Of a stretch of 8,716 nt of DNA, positions 1-7,594 are shown in pieces (positions within the stretch are counted from its first letter, which is position 1; each line of letters starts with the position of its first letter). Source of the stretch: Anaerolineales bacterium (GTDB lineage Bacteria > Chloroflexota > Anaerolineae > Anaerolineales > E44-bin32); the NCBI GenBank assembly GCA_011772595.1, contig WVZH01000297.1:1-8716 (forward strand), written 5' to 3'. The position numbers and the translations under genes are program-made. The notes beneath the pieces are model-generated. The model saw only the letters and a list, made by a program, of their open reading frames with translations, did not search any database and was not told where the DNA came from.

Positions 1-248
1 AGGGGCAATCTGTGGATATCCGTGGGGATACCTGGGACGGGTTTGTATTTTTATAGGCTACTTAGATCATCAGAACCCCATTCGCATGAAGAAGACGATA
101 TCGCACCTGAGCACCCACACGTTACGCGCTGGGAGGACATTCACTAGAGGCATTTCCGATAAGATTGAGAATTTGTCGATCATTCTTTATCCATGCGTAG
201 GATAATACCCAACACCAGTACAATCCCACAGCCGCTGGATGCATCATG
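1..248. other. Downstream flank of the operon, no supported gene
   Basis: No convincing coding signal on either strand. The best candidate is a 41-codon minus-strand frame (247-122) starting just after the GGAGGG arm of the hairpin; it has a hydrophobic, Trp-rich start but no recognisable family. The left edge has an imperfect tandem repeat (TGTGGATATCC then CGTGGGGATACC, about 11-33) of unknown meaning. Confidence 0.4.
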
Positions 249-264
249 CCCTCCGCGTGGAGGG
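249..264 (-). terminator. GC-rich hairpin just after the operon, possible terminator
   Basis: A perfect 6-bp stem of G/C and A/T pairs (CCCTCC / GGAGGG) with a 4-nt loop begins 13 nt past the stop codon of the last operon gene. No U-tract follows on the minus strand (the next bases are CATGATGC), so it is not a canonical intrinsic terminator. It may be a weak or factor-assisted terminator, or an RNA-stabilising hairpin. Confidence 0.35.
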
Positions 265-272
265 TGTACTCG

Positions 273-287
273 TTGATCAAAGATCAA
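273..287. repeat. Inverted repeat overlapping the last stop codon
   Basis: TTGATC-AAA-GATCAA is a perfect 6-bp inverted repeat with a 3-nt centre that includes the TGA stop of the propeller/diheme gene (279-277). Half of it is coding sequence, so it may be fortuitous. It sits next to the hairpin at 249-264, and both could form the 3' end structure of the transcript. Confidence 0.4.
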
Positions 288-2067
288 GCGCCAGCATGAA
301 TGCGATCAGGGCGTCCAACTGGTCGTCTGAGAGCTGGGAAGTTGCACCATGCTGATCGTCAGGGTTGCCCGATTTAAGCACGTCCATCAGGGACGCAGCC
401 GATCCATCATGCAGATAAGGCGCACTGCGGCTCAAGCTCAACAGTGTGGGCGTGTCGATCAGCGGACCCAGCACCTCCGCAGGCCCCTGTGCCGTACCCA
501 CATCGTGAACTTCGAAGTCCGTGTAATACGGAGGCGGGTGGCACTCCGCACAACCAGTCCTTTCATCGAAGAATAGGCGTTGACCCAGTGCTAGGAGCCC
601 CTGGTCGAATTCTTCGCCTTGAAGGTTGGGTAAAAACGCAAGCGAGTCAATGAAAAGCGCCAGGCTATCCAGGTCGTAGGACCGCCCTGCGTTCGGCTCA
701 CCCAGCGTTGGATGCATTTCCCCACCCAACAGTCCCTCCCCAAACTGCTCCTCGGTGATGGCAAACTCCGAATCGGCCGCTTCGTCCCACTCGGCCGACC
801 AGCGCAGCGGGTAGGTGTTGATCATCCCCAACAAGCTGGTGGTGTTGCGCGGCCCGGAGAAGCTGAAGGTCCAGGTTCGGCCGTCATGCTCCCCTTCCCA
901 ATGACAGGTATTACAGCTCATCCAGCTCTGCTTGCTCAGGTCCGGATCGCGGCTGGCGTGAAACACCCGTTTGCCATGCAACAAAATCGGCGGCAGTGGG
1001 ATCTGGGTGACCTTGATCACAGCGGTGACCCTGTCCTGGTCGGTATCGATCACCGAAACGCTTCCAGCCAGCGTGTTGTTGACATACACCCATTGACCAT
1101 CAGGCGATACCACCAAGCCGCGGGGGTTATCTTCCACGGTGATATGCGCGGCTCGCAGCCCGGTTCTCATGTCGATGACAGATACATCATTGCTGGCTGC
1201 GTTAGCGACGTACAGCTTGCTCCCGTCAGGAAGGAAGGCGGCGTCATAGGGCAGGCCTACAGGCTGATCCGCCTCTGGCAGCGAGAGGATCTCCTTATGG
1301 AGCATCTCTCCAGCTTCGAGATCCAGGACCGTTACGAGGGGAAAAACCGTCGTATCAAAGCTCAAGCGCATGTTGGTCGTGTTCGATCTTGTGAGCGGCA
1401 GGTAAGCCTTTCCATGCTGCGGATGCAGTACGATCGATTGGGAGAGGTTCCCATCGACCCAGGTTGGGATCATCCCCTCAACTGTTCCAGAGGAGAGATC
1501 GATGACACTCACCCTGGCCGTGAGCAAATGCGTGGCGTAGAGCGTATTTCCATCCCGGGAGAGCGCCAGACCGTTTGGCCGCGACTCGACTCTGATACGA
1601 TCCGTGACCTCCTGCCTCTCGAGATCGACGATCGCGATCCAGTCACTCGCCTCACAGGCAACATATGCCTGGCCTCCATCCTGTGAGAGCACAACCCCCC
1701 ATGGCAACGCACCCACCGAAACATCAGCGACTAGCTCGCGTTTTTCCAGGTCGATCACGCTGATCGAAGCCGACCCCCGATTGGCTGTCACCACGACCTT
1801 GCCCACCACATCGACCGACACGGTACGTGGATCCAGGCCGACTTCGATCTCATCCAGCACTTCCATATCCGCTGTCTCTAGAAGCGACAGGCTGTTCGAA
1901 TCCGGGTTAACGACCAGCACGGTCGACCCATCGCTGGTGATCGCAATGGCAGAGCTGGAACGTTTCTCAGGGAAATCCGGCTCCGGGATCGTGACTGCGG
2001 GTTCGGACCGGGCACAGCTGACTAGAGAGATGAGCAGGGCCAGGGCAACCCCGTTACGTCGGCTCAA
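277..2067 (-). CDS. YVTN beta-propeller / diheme MauG-CCP-like fusion lipoprotein
   Basis: A 596-residue fusion predicted to act outside the cytoplasmic membrane. The signal peptide ends in lipobox LVSC with Cys18 lipidated. Residues about 35-355 form a YVTN/Lvp-type beta-propeller; blades repeat the pattern ...SxDGxxxYVxN...xxVSVIDxxxxxVxxxI, clearest near 76-112, 118-155, 161-196, 271-305 and 311-347. Residues about 360-596 are the diheme peroxidase-like part. Heme site CNTCH (385-389) is followed by EHDGRTW and FSGPRNTTSLLGM. The second site, CAECH (506-510), follows GQRLFFDERTG and precedes YYTDFEVHDVGT, IDTPTLLSL and APYLHDGSAASLMDVL, all typical of MauG/cytochrome c peroxidase-like proteins. 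Family members reduce peroxide or oxidise protein side chains; which applies here cannot be told. One extra cysteine, Cys138, lies in the propeller. The TTG start is supported by a strong Shine-Dalgarno sequence 9 nt upstream and overlaps the previous stop by 4 nt, indicating translational coupling. Last gene of the operon. Confidence 0.92.
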   Translation of the reverse strand: MSRRNGVALALLISLVSCARSEPAVTIPEPDFPEKRSSSAIAITSDGSTVLVVNPDSNSLSLLETADMEVLDEIEVGLDPRTVSVDVVGKVVVTANRGSASISVIDLEKRELVADVSVGALPWGVVLSQDGGQAYVACEASDWIAIVDLERQEVTDRIRVESRPNGLALSRDGNTLYATHLLTARVSVIDLSSGTVEGMIPTWVDGNLSQSIVLHPQHGKAYLPLTRSNTTNMRLSFDTTVFPLVTVLDLEAGEMLHKEILSLPEADQPVGLPYDAAFLPDGSKLYVANAASNDVSVIDMRTGLRAAHITVEDNPRGLVVSPDGQWVYVNNTLAGSVSVIDTDQDRVTAVIKVTQIPLPPILLHGKRVFHASRDPDLSKQSWMSCNTCHWEGEHDGRTWTFSFSGPRNTTSLLGMINTYPLRWSAEWDEAADSEFAITEEQFGEGLLGGEMHPTLGEPNAGRSYDLDSLALFIDSLAFLPNLQGEEFDQGLLALGQRLFFDERTGCAECHPPPYYTDFEVHDVGTAQGPAEVLGPLIDTPTLLSLSRSAPYLHDGSAASLMDVLKSGNPDDQHGATSQLSDDQLDALIAFMLALDL

Positions 2068-5000
2068 CGATGAAAGACCTCCTCTCCATGCAGCGTGAAC
2101 GTCAGCGGCAGCGTGCGGCCCTCAGCTTCAAGTAAAACAGAGATCCAGATCTGATCCGCAAGTCCAGGGCGAGGGTAATCGTATGCCGTGAGGTCCAGGT
2201 TGGGATATTCCTCATGGAGCTGGACCGGATCATAGGTAAGTTCAAAGTTTGTGCCATTCACAACACCCTCGCCCTGCTCCAGGATAAACCCGGGCATGGC
2301 GATGGTATAGGTGTAGCTCGCGTTCTGAAAATCATCGGGTAAACGCCCGCGAAACGCAATCGGTTGTATCGATTTACCAGAAATGCTCATGAAACCCGGC
2401 TCAGGGGTCACCACTTCGACGTCAGGAAGTACTCCCTCAACAACAAAGATCTCGTACCTTCCACCTTCGGCCCCCAGCACACTCCCCGTCGGATAAGGTT
2501 CGGTGGTGGGACCCGAAGAGGTCAACCCATCATGAAGAACCTGGACGTGAACCTGCCATACTCCGGCCTCGTCCACGATGAGGTCGCTTTCGGGCTGGTA
2601 GAAGTACCCAACCTTATTCGCCTGGCCAGCGATGGTGTAGTCCTTCTCGCTTGGGGAGGTCACAGTGATGGTCAGTTTCGAATCCAATGGAGGACCCACG
2701 TGGCCGGCAAAGGAGAGCACGTCGTCCACCTGCAAAATCTGACCTGCGAATCCGCTGCGCGGGTAGAAGAACAGGTCGATATCTTCTCCCTTGAGCGTGA
2801 GGATCGGCCCACCGTTCGGCCCTCCCGTCGCGCCCTGGAAGGGCGGCGTGACCCTGGCACCCATAGGATCATCATCCGGCGCCAGGACCCATAGAGATCC
2901 GTAGACCCCATAATCGCTTATCCTTGAATTCTGGTCGCGGAAGACAACCCCGGTAAACTGCCATTTAATGTCGTTAGGAAGGTCGCCCTCGATTCCGACC
3001 TGGTCGCCATAGGTGCCATCATAGCGCCAGTAGCCGATGGGAAGACCCCCTTCACCGAGGCTCTCATGGACGCGCGCGCCCGGTCGCTGGCTCGACATAT
3101 AGCCATACCCATATTGGTCGATTTGCTCGGGAAACCACTCCAACCCCATCCCGCTCGTCGTCGTGCTGAAGGGGATCACCTGACCGTCCGCCATCGCCTC
3201 TGCGAAGTCCGGCATATCAATGGCCGCATGAGCCTTTCTCGTCCAGTTCCGCTGCAGGATGGAATAAATGCTACCGGATGTGTCCTCCAGACTGACGCCA
3301 GGGATAATCGCATCCGCCCCCTGGACCTGAGCGTCCTCGCGCGGATCGTTGAAGCCCCAGAAGACATCCCCCGAGTAATAGGGGAAGAACGTATGAAAGA
3401 TCCCTTCCAGTCCAAGATTGTTGTGGAAAAACCACAGGCCGTTCGCATCGGGGCTGTCCAACCCCCGTATGCCGTGGGCGACGATGCTTGTATCCGCGTT
3501 CTCGACGACATTGCCCCACGTCGCACTGCCCATCCACAGCCTGCCGTCCTCATCGGTGTATTGTGCGGAAAGATCCACCCGATACTCTCCGCCATCCTGG
3601 AAAGTGAATGGCTCTTGATCCCGAGGGTAGAAGTATCCAAATTCATTCGCTCTCCCGCTATAGCGTTGCGTGATCGCTCTTTGGACCGACGAAGCTGGCA
3701 GGAATGTAAGAGTCATGTCTACCTCTACAGGAAAGCGAGGATAGACTTGCAGGCTCGGTGAGAAGCGGTCGCCCTCCACAAAGGGCGTGGTGGGAAGCAT
3801 GCCGTTATATAGTTTGAGCGGTTTGGCGACGTAGAGGTCGTAGGTGCCACCACCCGTATAGGTATTTCCGCGGATATCATCGATCGTGCCGATCATCTCG
3901 ACCTCATAATGACCATACTGATCGAAGGCATAGTCGAAGACCTCGTTCAATGTAGCCAGTTGATAGGCCTCCTGCATGGCGCCGCCCCCGTTGGAATAGT
4001 CCTTCACCTTGCCAAAATCATAAGAAGGCGTGGCATGGGTAGACTGCACAAACGGAGCTGGGCCCAGCACATCCATTCCCCCATCCGGTCGATGCACGGT
4101 GACTGTTAATTCGCCGGAGGGGAAGGCAAAGTCGATGGTCGGCGGGTTGGGGATCCCTCGATCTCCATAGGCGATCAAGGGCAGGAAGGGTTCGAGCCGG
4201 TAGGAGATCGGCTCGCCTGTCCTGGGATCGTCCTTGGGAAGGACGAATTTCTCGTCCTGAAGCGAAATCATCGAGACGAGCCCAATTTGATCCTGATCCT
4301 CACGCGCCGTCGCCCCACGTGTCGCTTCATGCAGTGTATCCGTCAACAAGCCCCAATGCAGGTGAGGCCCTTCTGGTGAACCGATCCGAAAGACCGGGCT
4401 GTAAAATCCACCATTGGCATACACGATCCCGCTGCGCATGGTAGGGCCATCCGCTCGCTGCGGCTCGAACCCCTCAGGGGGCAGAAATTGAAACTGCAAA
4501 CCGAAGTAACCCGCTCCAAGAGGAAGCCTGTCTTCGTTACTCAGCTCCAGCTGGAAATCTGCAGAAATCGCATCCTCCGAGACCTGCTGCCAGCGTTGCA
4601 GAGGATGAAGGCGTGGGATAGGGCTCCAGGCAAATTCGCCGTGGTAGATGGGAAAACCCGTTGGCGATAAGAAGTCGCTGATGAGGTATTTACGGACGGG
4701 TGAATGATGACCGCTCTCGGCAAAGTGACGGACCAGGGCAATGTGCAGAGCCGTATTGAAGTCGTTCAAGTCGATTTTGTTCACTAAACCCTTCGCGTAG
4801 AGGGTAACCGAGCCCTGCAGTCGGAGCTGCATCGTTTCAGGGGCGCTGTTGATCGGTTGGATCACCCCTTCCACGTGCCAATAGGGTTCCTGGCCAGGGT
4901 AGAGATGGCCATTCACAGCGAAGGCGATCTCGTCTGGCTGAGCTTCGATCGAATCAGGCACACGCAGGATCGTGCCCGCGGTGGCGTTCAACCATTCGTG

Positions 5001-6011
5001 GATGATCTCACGTGGTTGCCCGATGGCGAGCGCCTCGTTTCGTTCCTCTTCATTATAGAACTCAATATCGGCATGCTTGATCTGCAGGGAAGTTCCAGGG
5101 AAGGCGAAGACATCCAGCTGGAAGCTCCCATCCTCGTCCGCATCGGTGAAGTACACCCGACTCGTGGCCAAGTTGGCGACGCTCACCAGACTACCCGGTG
5201 TGACGGCGCCGGCCTCCCCCGTGAGGGTGACTTGAAAACCCTCCCCCGGATTTCCGACATCGATCAAGCCTGCGATGGGTGCTTCACGCAGGACCGGCTC
5301 GGGAACTCCCTCGGGGATCGGTCCACCCGGTTCGGCAACCTCCTCCACCACGTGATCAAGGGTGTGGACTTCAATGAAATCGATAGCGAGCACATCTTCA
5401 CTGTGGTTGAGGAATCCGATGTTACCGGGTGAGGTGTGCTGCAGATCGCCCTTTTCGAACATATTCTCTCCATCGACCGTTATGGAGAGCAATTGATCTT
5501 CTGCGAGTATATGAACCTCGTGCCAGCCGGGTTCCAGGTTGTATCCCGGCAGCACGACCTCATCCATGTCTGTCCCAATATGCCAGAAGAAGACAAAAGC
5601 ACCGGGCTCGAAGATGATCTGATATCTCGCATTCTCACCGGCCCGGATAAAGATACCAAAAGCTGTATCGGATCCTGTGCGAATTCGGCTGAAGAGGTTG
5701 AAGCTCCCCCATCGCTCAGCCGAAAACATGACCTGATCCGGGCCGCCGCTGAGGGCATGCCCCCCCTCGTACTGCCAGTCCGGTGAGAAATCCCAGCCTG
5801 GCGGCGGACCGTCATCAAAACCCCAAAAGAAAACATCCTCCGGGATGCCCTCTTCAATCTCTTCGACGTGGTCCTCCTCAGGAGGTCCCGCTTCGGGTAC
5901 GAGTTCATCCGGGGTGCTGGTACCCCCTCCCCCGCACGCCGTGAGCAAACTCAAGATGAGAACTACAATGTATACACGATGCAAAGCTGACTGTGGCCTC
6001 GTAGTGGTCAT
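2064..6011 (-). CDS. Giant multidomain beta-sandwich lipoprotein, function unknown
   Basis: I do not recognise a named family for the whole 1315-residue protein. The signal peptide ends in lipobox LTAC with Cys26 lipidated, followed by Gly4 and an acidic Pro/Glu linker (about 31-58). Residues about 60-218 look like a concanavalin/LamG-like jelly roll (FFWGFDDG, GWHEVHILAEDQLLSITVDG, IDFIEV). Residues about 245-345 resemble a bacterial Ig domain with an acidic turn, DADEDGSF (290-297). Residues about 345-620 are unassigned and contain GPHLHWG (548-554). At least three Ig-like modules follow, roughly 625-735, 745-850 and 1087-1197, two sharing G-[RQ]-A-N-x-x-G-Y-F-Y; a fourth beta-rich stretch runs from about 1203 to the end. 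Residues 850-1085 are unassigned and aromatic-rich. I see no CxxCH and no cysteine other than Cys26, but about 22 tryptophans. ATG start with GAGGAGG 7 nt upstream; the stop overlaps the next gene. It may be scaffold, ligand-binding protein or substrate of the flanking heme proteins; this is inference. Confidence 0.88.
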   Translation of the reverse strand: MTTTRPQSALHRVYIVVLILSLLTACGGGGTSTPDELVPEAGPPEEDHVEEIEEGIPEDVFFWGFDDGPPPGWDFSPDWQYEGGHALSGGPDQVMFSAERWGSFNLFSRIRTGSDTAFGIFIRAGENARYQIIFEPGAFVFFWHIGTDMDEVVLPGYNLEPGWHEVHILAEDQLLSITVDGENMFEKGDLQHTSPGNIGFLNHSEDVLAIDFIEVHTLDHVVEEVAEPGGPIPEGVPEPVLREAPIAGLIDVGNPGEGFQVTLTGEAGAVTPGSLVSVANLATSRVYFTDADEDGSFQLDVFAFPGTSLQIKHADIEFYNEEERNEALAIGQPREIIHEWLNATAGTILRVPDSIEAQPDEIAFAVNGHLYPGQEPYWHVEGVIQPINSAPETMQLRLQGSVTLYAKGLVNKIDLNDFNTALHIALVRHFAESGHHSPVRKYLISDFLSPTGFPIYHGEFAWSPIPRLHPLQRWQQVSEDAISADFQLELSNEDRLPLGAGYFGLQFQFLPPEGFEPQRADGPTMRSGIVYANGGFYSPVFRIGSPEGPHLHWGLLTDTLHEATRGATAREDQDQIGLVSMISLQDEKFVLPKDDPRTGEPISYRLEPFLPLIAYGDRGIPNPPTIDFAFPSGELTVTVHRPDGGMDVLGPAPFVQSTHATPSYDFGKVKDYSNGGGAMQEAYQLATLNEVFDYAFDQYGHYEVEMIGTIDDIRGNTYTGGGTYDLYVAKPLKLYNGMLPTTPFVEGDRFSPSLQVYPRFPVEVDMTLTFLPASSVQRAITQRYSGRANEFGYFYPRDQEPFTFQDGGEYRVDLSAQYTDEDGRLWMGSATWGNVVENADTSIVAHGIRGLDSPDANGLWFFHNNLGLEGIFHTFFPYYSGDVFWGFNDPREDAQVQGADAIIPGVSLEDTSGSIYSILQRNWTRKAHAAIDMPDFAEAMADGQVIPFSTTTSGMGLEWFPEQIDQYGYGYMSSQRPGARVHESLGEGGLPIGYWRYDGTYGDQVGIEGDLPNDIKWQFTGVVFRDQNSRISDYGVYGSLWVLAPDDDPMGARVTPPFQGATGGPNGGPILTLKGEDIDLFFYPRSGFAGQILQVDDVLSFAGHVGPPLDSKLTITVTSPSEKDYTIAGQANKVGYFYQPESDLIVDEAGVWQVHVQVLHDGLTSSGPTTEPYPTGSVLGAEGGRYEIFVVEGVLPDVEVVTPEPGFMSISGKSIQPIAFRGRLPDDFQNASYTYTIAMPGFILEQGEGVVNGTNFELTYDPVQLHEEYPNLDLTAYDYPRPGLADQIWISVLLEAEGRTLPLTFTLHGEEVFHR
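2077..2083 (-). promoter_or_regulatory. Strong Shine-Dalgarno fixing a TTG start
   Basis: On the minus strand AGGAGGT lies 9 nt upstream of the TTG at 2067-2065. This near-perfect anti-16S match, inside the end of the upstream gene, decides the start of the propeller/diheme gene despite the rare start codon. That start also gives a complete lipoprotein signal peptide. Confidence 0.85.
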
Positions 6012-6018
6012 CGATGTG

Positions 6019-6025
6019 CCTCCTC
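6019..6025 (-). promoter_or_regulatory. Shine-Dalgarno of the giant lipoprotein gene
   Basis: On the minus strand GAGGAGG lies 7 nt upstream of the ATG at 6011-6009, within the 26-nt gap after the cytochrome stop codon. It supports both the start choice and expression from the shared operon transcript. Confidence 0.85.
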
Positions 6026-6037
6026 GGTGTTGAATGA

Positions 6038-7594
6038 CTATGGTTGTAGGGTAATGGTTTCCTCAGCCAGGATGACATCCGTAATGTCCCAGAGGTATTT
6101 TTCTGCGATTGGTTGGAATAATCGCCGGAAAAGGACCTGGATCTGTATGGTAACTTGCTCGTCCCCAAGTTCGAATTCGTAGACAGAGCTGTGAGATTCG
6201 TTGGCGGGAATGCGCGTATCGCTGTGGATCAAGGTCGGATTCCAGTAATCGACCACCGGGTAGGCTCCGGTTCTGGCATTCTTGAGCACCTTGGCAAAGA
6301 CCTCTCCCGGCTCCCCGGACAGATCCCCAATCCATGCTGGAAGCGAGGTGCCCTGTTTAAGTGGGAGGGGTTCTCCATCAACATTGAGGGCACTCACGCG
6401 CAGGATCAGGTGTCGCCCAGGATGGTCGGTTGGCACGTGGTGTCCAGCCGTCGCATTCGTCAATTCGACTTCCAACCTGAGCGTGCCCGCAGCAACTTCA
6501 TGCGCCACGTCCAGGACAACGGTTGAGCCCATGAAATCCAGATCGCTCACCCCTAGTTGGAAGTGTGATGGAATACGTTCTGGAGGGTGCTCTAGCCCAC
6601 CCTGTTCAGGCAGCGCGAAGGTAGTTTCACCGCTGGGCGGCATGTGGCAAGCCTGGCAGGTGATCCCTTGCGCCGCGTAGTCGGAGGCCAGCCACTCGCC
6701 ATAGGAGTTGTAAATCTCGGTTCCCCAGAACGAGAAACTGTGGCAGGGTGCGCAGAATGCGCTCTGGCTGAAGACCGGATGGTAGGTATCGGGATCGTGG
6801 ATATCCGGGTAGGGCCCGATGAAGATCTGCTCCCCTTCGGGCGGCCGTAGCAGCTGCATGGAGAGCACGCCAGGCACGTTGGCATAGACCTGATCGTCCC
6901 CAGGATCGAGGTAGACGCCGCCCACCTTGTGACAGAAGTCGCAGTGGATCCCCGCGGTTACTAAACCGCGTATGGTGTCCATCTCCGTGGCAAAGGCCGC
7001 ATCCACCCCTACCCCGGGCGCATGGCAGGTTGCGCAGTTGCCGGATGTACCGGGGAAATCCTTCAGGTAGCCGGGCGCATCGAGCGCCCGGCCGGAGACA
7101 TCGGTGCCGTTGTAGAAGCTGTAGAATCGACGGTTGCTGATCGCCTGACCGTGAGCGTTGCCGCCCCATTGGGGCAGGATCATCGGATGACAATTGCCGC
7201 AGGCATTCTCGCTGCTGTCTGCTGTGGGGTCAATCCACGTATACCCGGCTTGATCGCTCCTGTGATGGGGTCGCAGGGTGAGCGTGAGATCTGTTTGTGG
7301 TTCTGCGATCACTTCGGAGGCGATGTAGTAACCCGGCGCCCAGGCTGTAATTTCGAAATCACCCAGTTGGTCTGGGATGCGTAGAGTGAAGGAACCATCT
7401 TCTTCGGAGATCGTCTGAAAATCGCTGGCGCGGAGGGATACCAGCGACTGGGGGACGGGCGTTTGATCCCCGGCAGCGATGACCCGTCCGGTGATGGTGA
7501 GCCGGGACGTGGGCAGAAGTGTGCAGGCGCTGAGGGCCAAGCAGATCATATGCAGGGAAACACGCACGGCGCCTGCGAGGCTGCGGTGTTTCAT
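6038..7594 (-). CDS. Pentaheme cytochrome c554-family lipoprotein with N-terminal Ig-like domain
   Basis: Predicted exported, lipid-anchored multiheme electron-transfer protein of 518 residues. The signal peptide ends in lipobox LSAC with Cys24 as the lipidation site. Residues about 31-108 form a carboxypeptidase-regulatory/Ig-like beta-sandwich (ITGRV..., EEDGSFTLRIP, APGYY). Five CxxCH heme sites follow: CGNCH 132-136, CATCH 187-191, CDFCH 218-222, CAPCH 281-285 and CQACH 313-317. The stretch after the first heme (QWGGNAHGQA, His148) matches the cytochrome c554/c-prime pattern. Residues about 357-518 are a cysteine-free beta-rich domain with a His-rich segment, GHHVPTDHPGRH (384-395). After Cys24 every cysteine is a heme cysteine. 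The frame stays open upstream to an ATG at 7708, but I chose the ATG at 7594 because it places a signal peptide at the N-terminus; its ribosome-binding site is weak. First gene of the operon, ending 26 nt before the next start. The redox partner and substrate are unknown. No CxxCK site is present, so it is not NrfA-like. Family assignment is confident, function is not. Confidence 0.9.
   Translation of the reverse strand: MKHRSLAGAVRVSLHMICLALSACTLLPTSRLTITGRVIAAGDQTPVPQSLVSLRASDFQTISEEDGSFTLRIPDQLGDFEITAWAPGYYIASEVIAEPQTDLTLTLRPHHRSDQAGYTWIDPTADSSENACGNCHPMILPQWGGNAHGQAISNRRFYSFYNGTDVSGRALDAPGYLKDFPGTSGNCATCHAPGVGVDAAFATEMDTIRGLVTAGIHCDFCHKVGGVYLDPGDDQVYANVPGVLSMQLLRPPEGEQIFIGPYPDIHDPDTYHPVFSQSAFCAPCHSFSFWGTEIYNSYGEWLASDYAAQGITCQACHMPPSGETTFALPEQGGLEHPPERIPSHFQLGVSDLDFMGSTVVLDVAHEVAAGTLRLEVELTNATAGHHVPTDHPGRHLILRVSALNVDGEPLPLKQGTSLPAWIGDLSGEPGEVFAKVLKNARTGAYPVVDYWNPTLIHSDTRIPANESHSSVYEFELGDEQVTIQIQVLFRRLFQPIAEKYLWDITDVILAEETITLQP

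Noticed and set aside
12..21. GTGGATATCC near the left edge recurs at about 6798-6807
   Set aside because: The second copy lies inside the cytochrome coding sequence (reading ...DIHD...), and ten bases shared once in 8.7 kb around a palindromic core is most likely coincidence.
122..247. 41-codon minus-strand frame after the operon (MMHPAAVGLYW...)
   Set aside because: It has a GGAGGG close upstream and a hydrophobic N-terminus, but that motif is also the arm of the hairpin at 249-264, and the peptide has no family signature. Too short to support without conservation data.
712..1686. Plus-strand open frame of 324 codons
   Set aside because: It is antisense to the propeller/diheme gene, whose frame shows lipobox, propeller repeats and CxxCH motifs. 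The plus-strand product has no recognisable domain and the composition of a shadow frame.
2014..2067. Tat signal (MSRRN...) on the propeller/diheme protein
   Set aside because: The twin Arg is not followed by the usual x-F-L-K pattern, and c-type cytochromes are exported unfolded by Sec before heme attachment. A Sec lipoprotein signal fits better.
3066..3761. Plus-strand open frame of 231 codons
   Set aside because: Antisense to the giant lipoprotein gene, with no signal peptide, domain or ribosome-binding site. Other long frames within 2100-7700 were rejected for the same reason.
6644..7201. Pentaheme nitrite reductase (NrfA) or hydroxylamine oxidoreductase
   Set aside because: NrfA typically has a CxxCK catalytic heme site, and hydroxylamine oxidoreductase has eight hemes. 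Here there are exactly five CxxCH sites, no CxxCK, and a c554-like pattern after the first heme.
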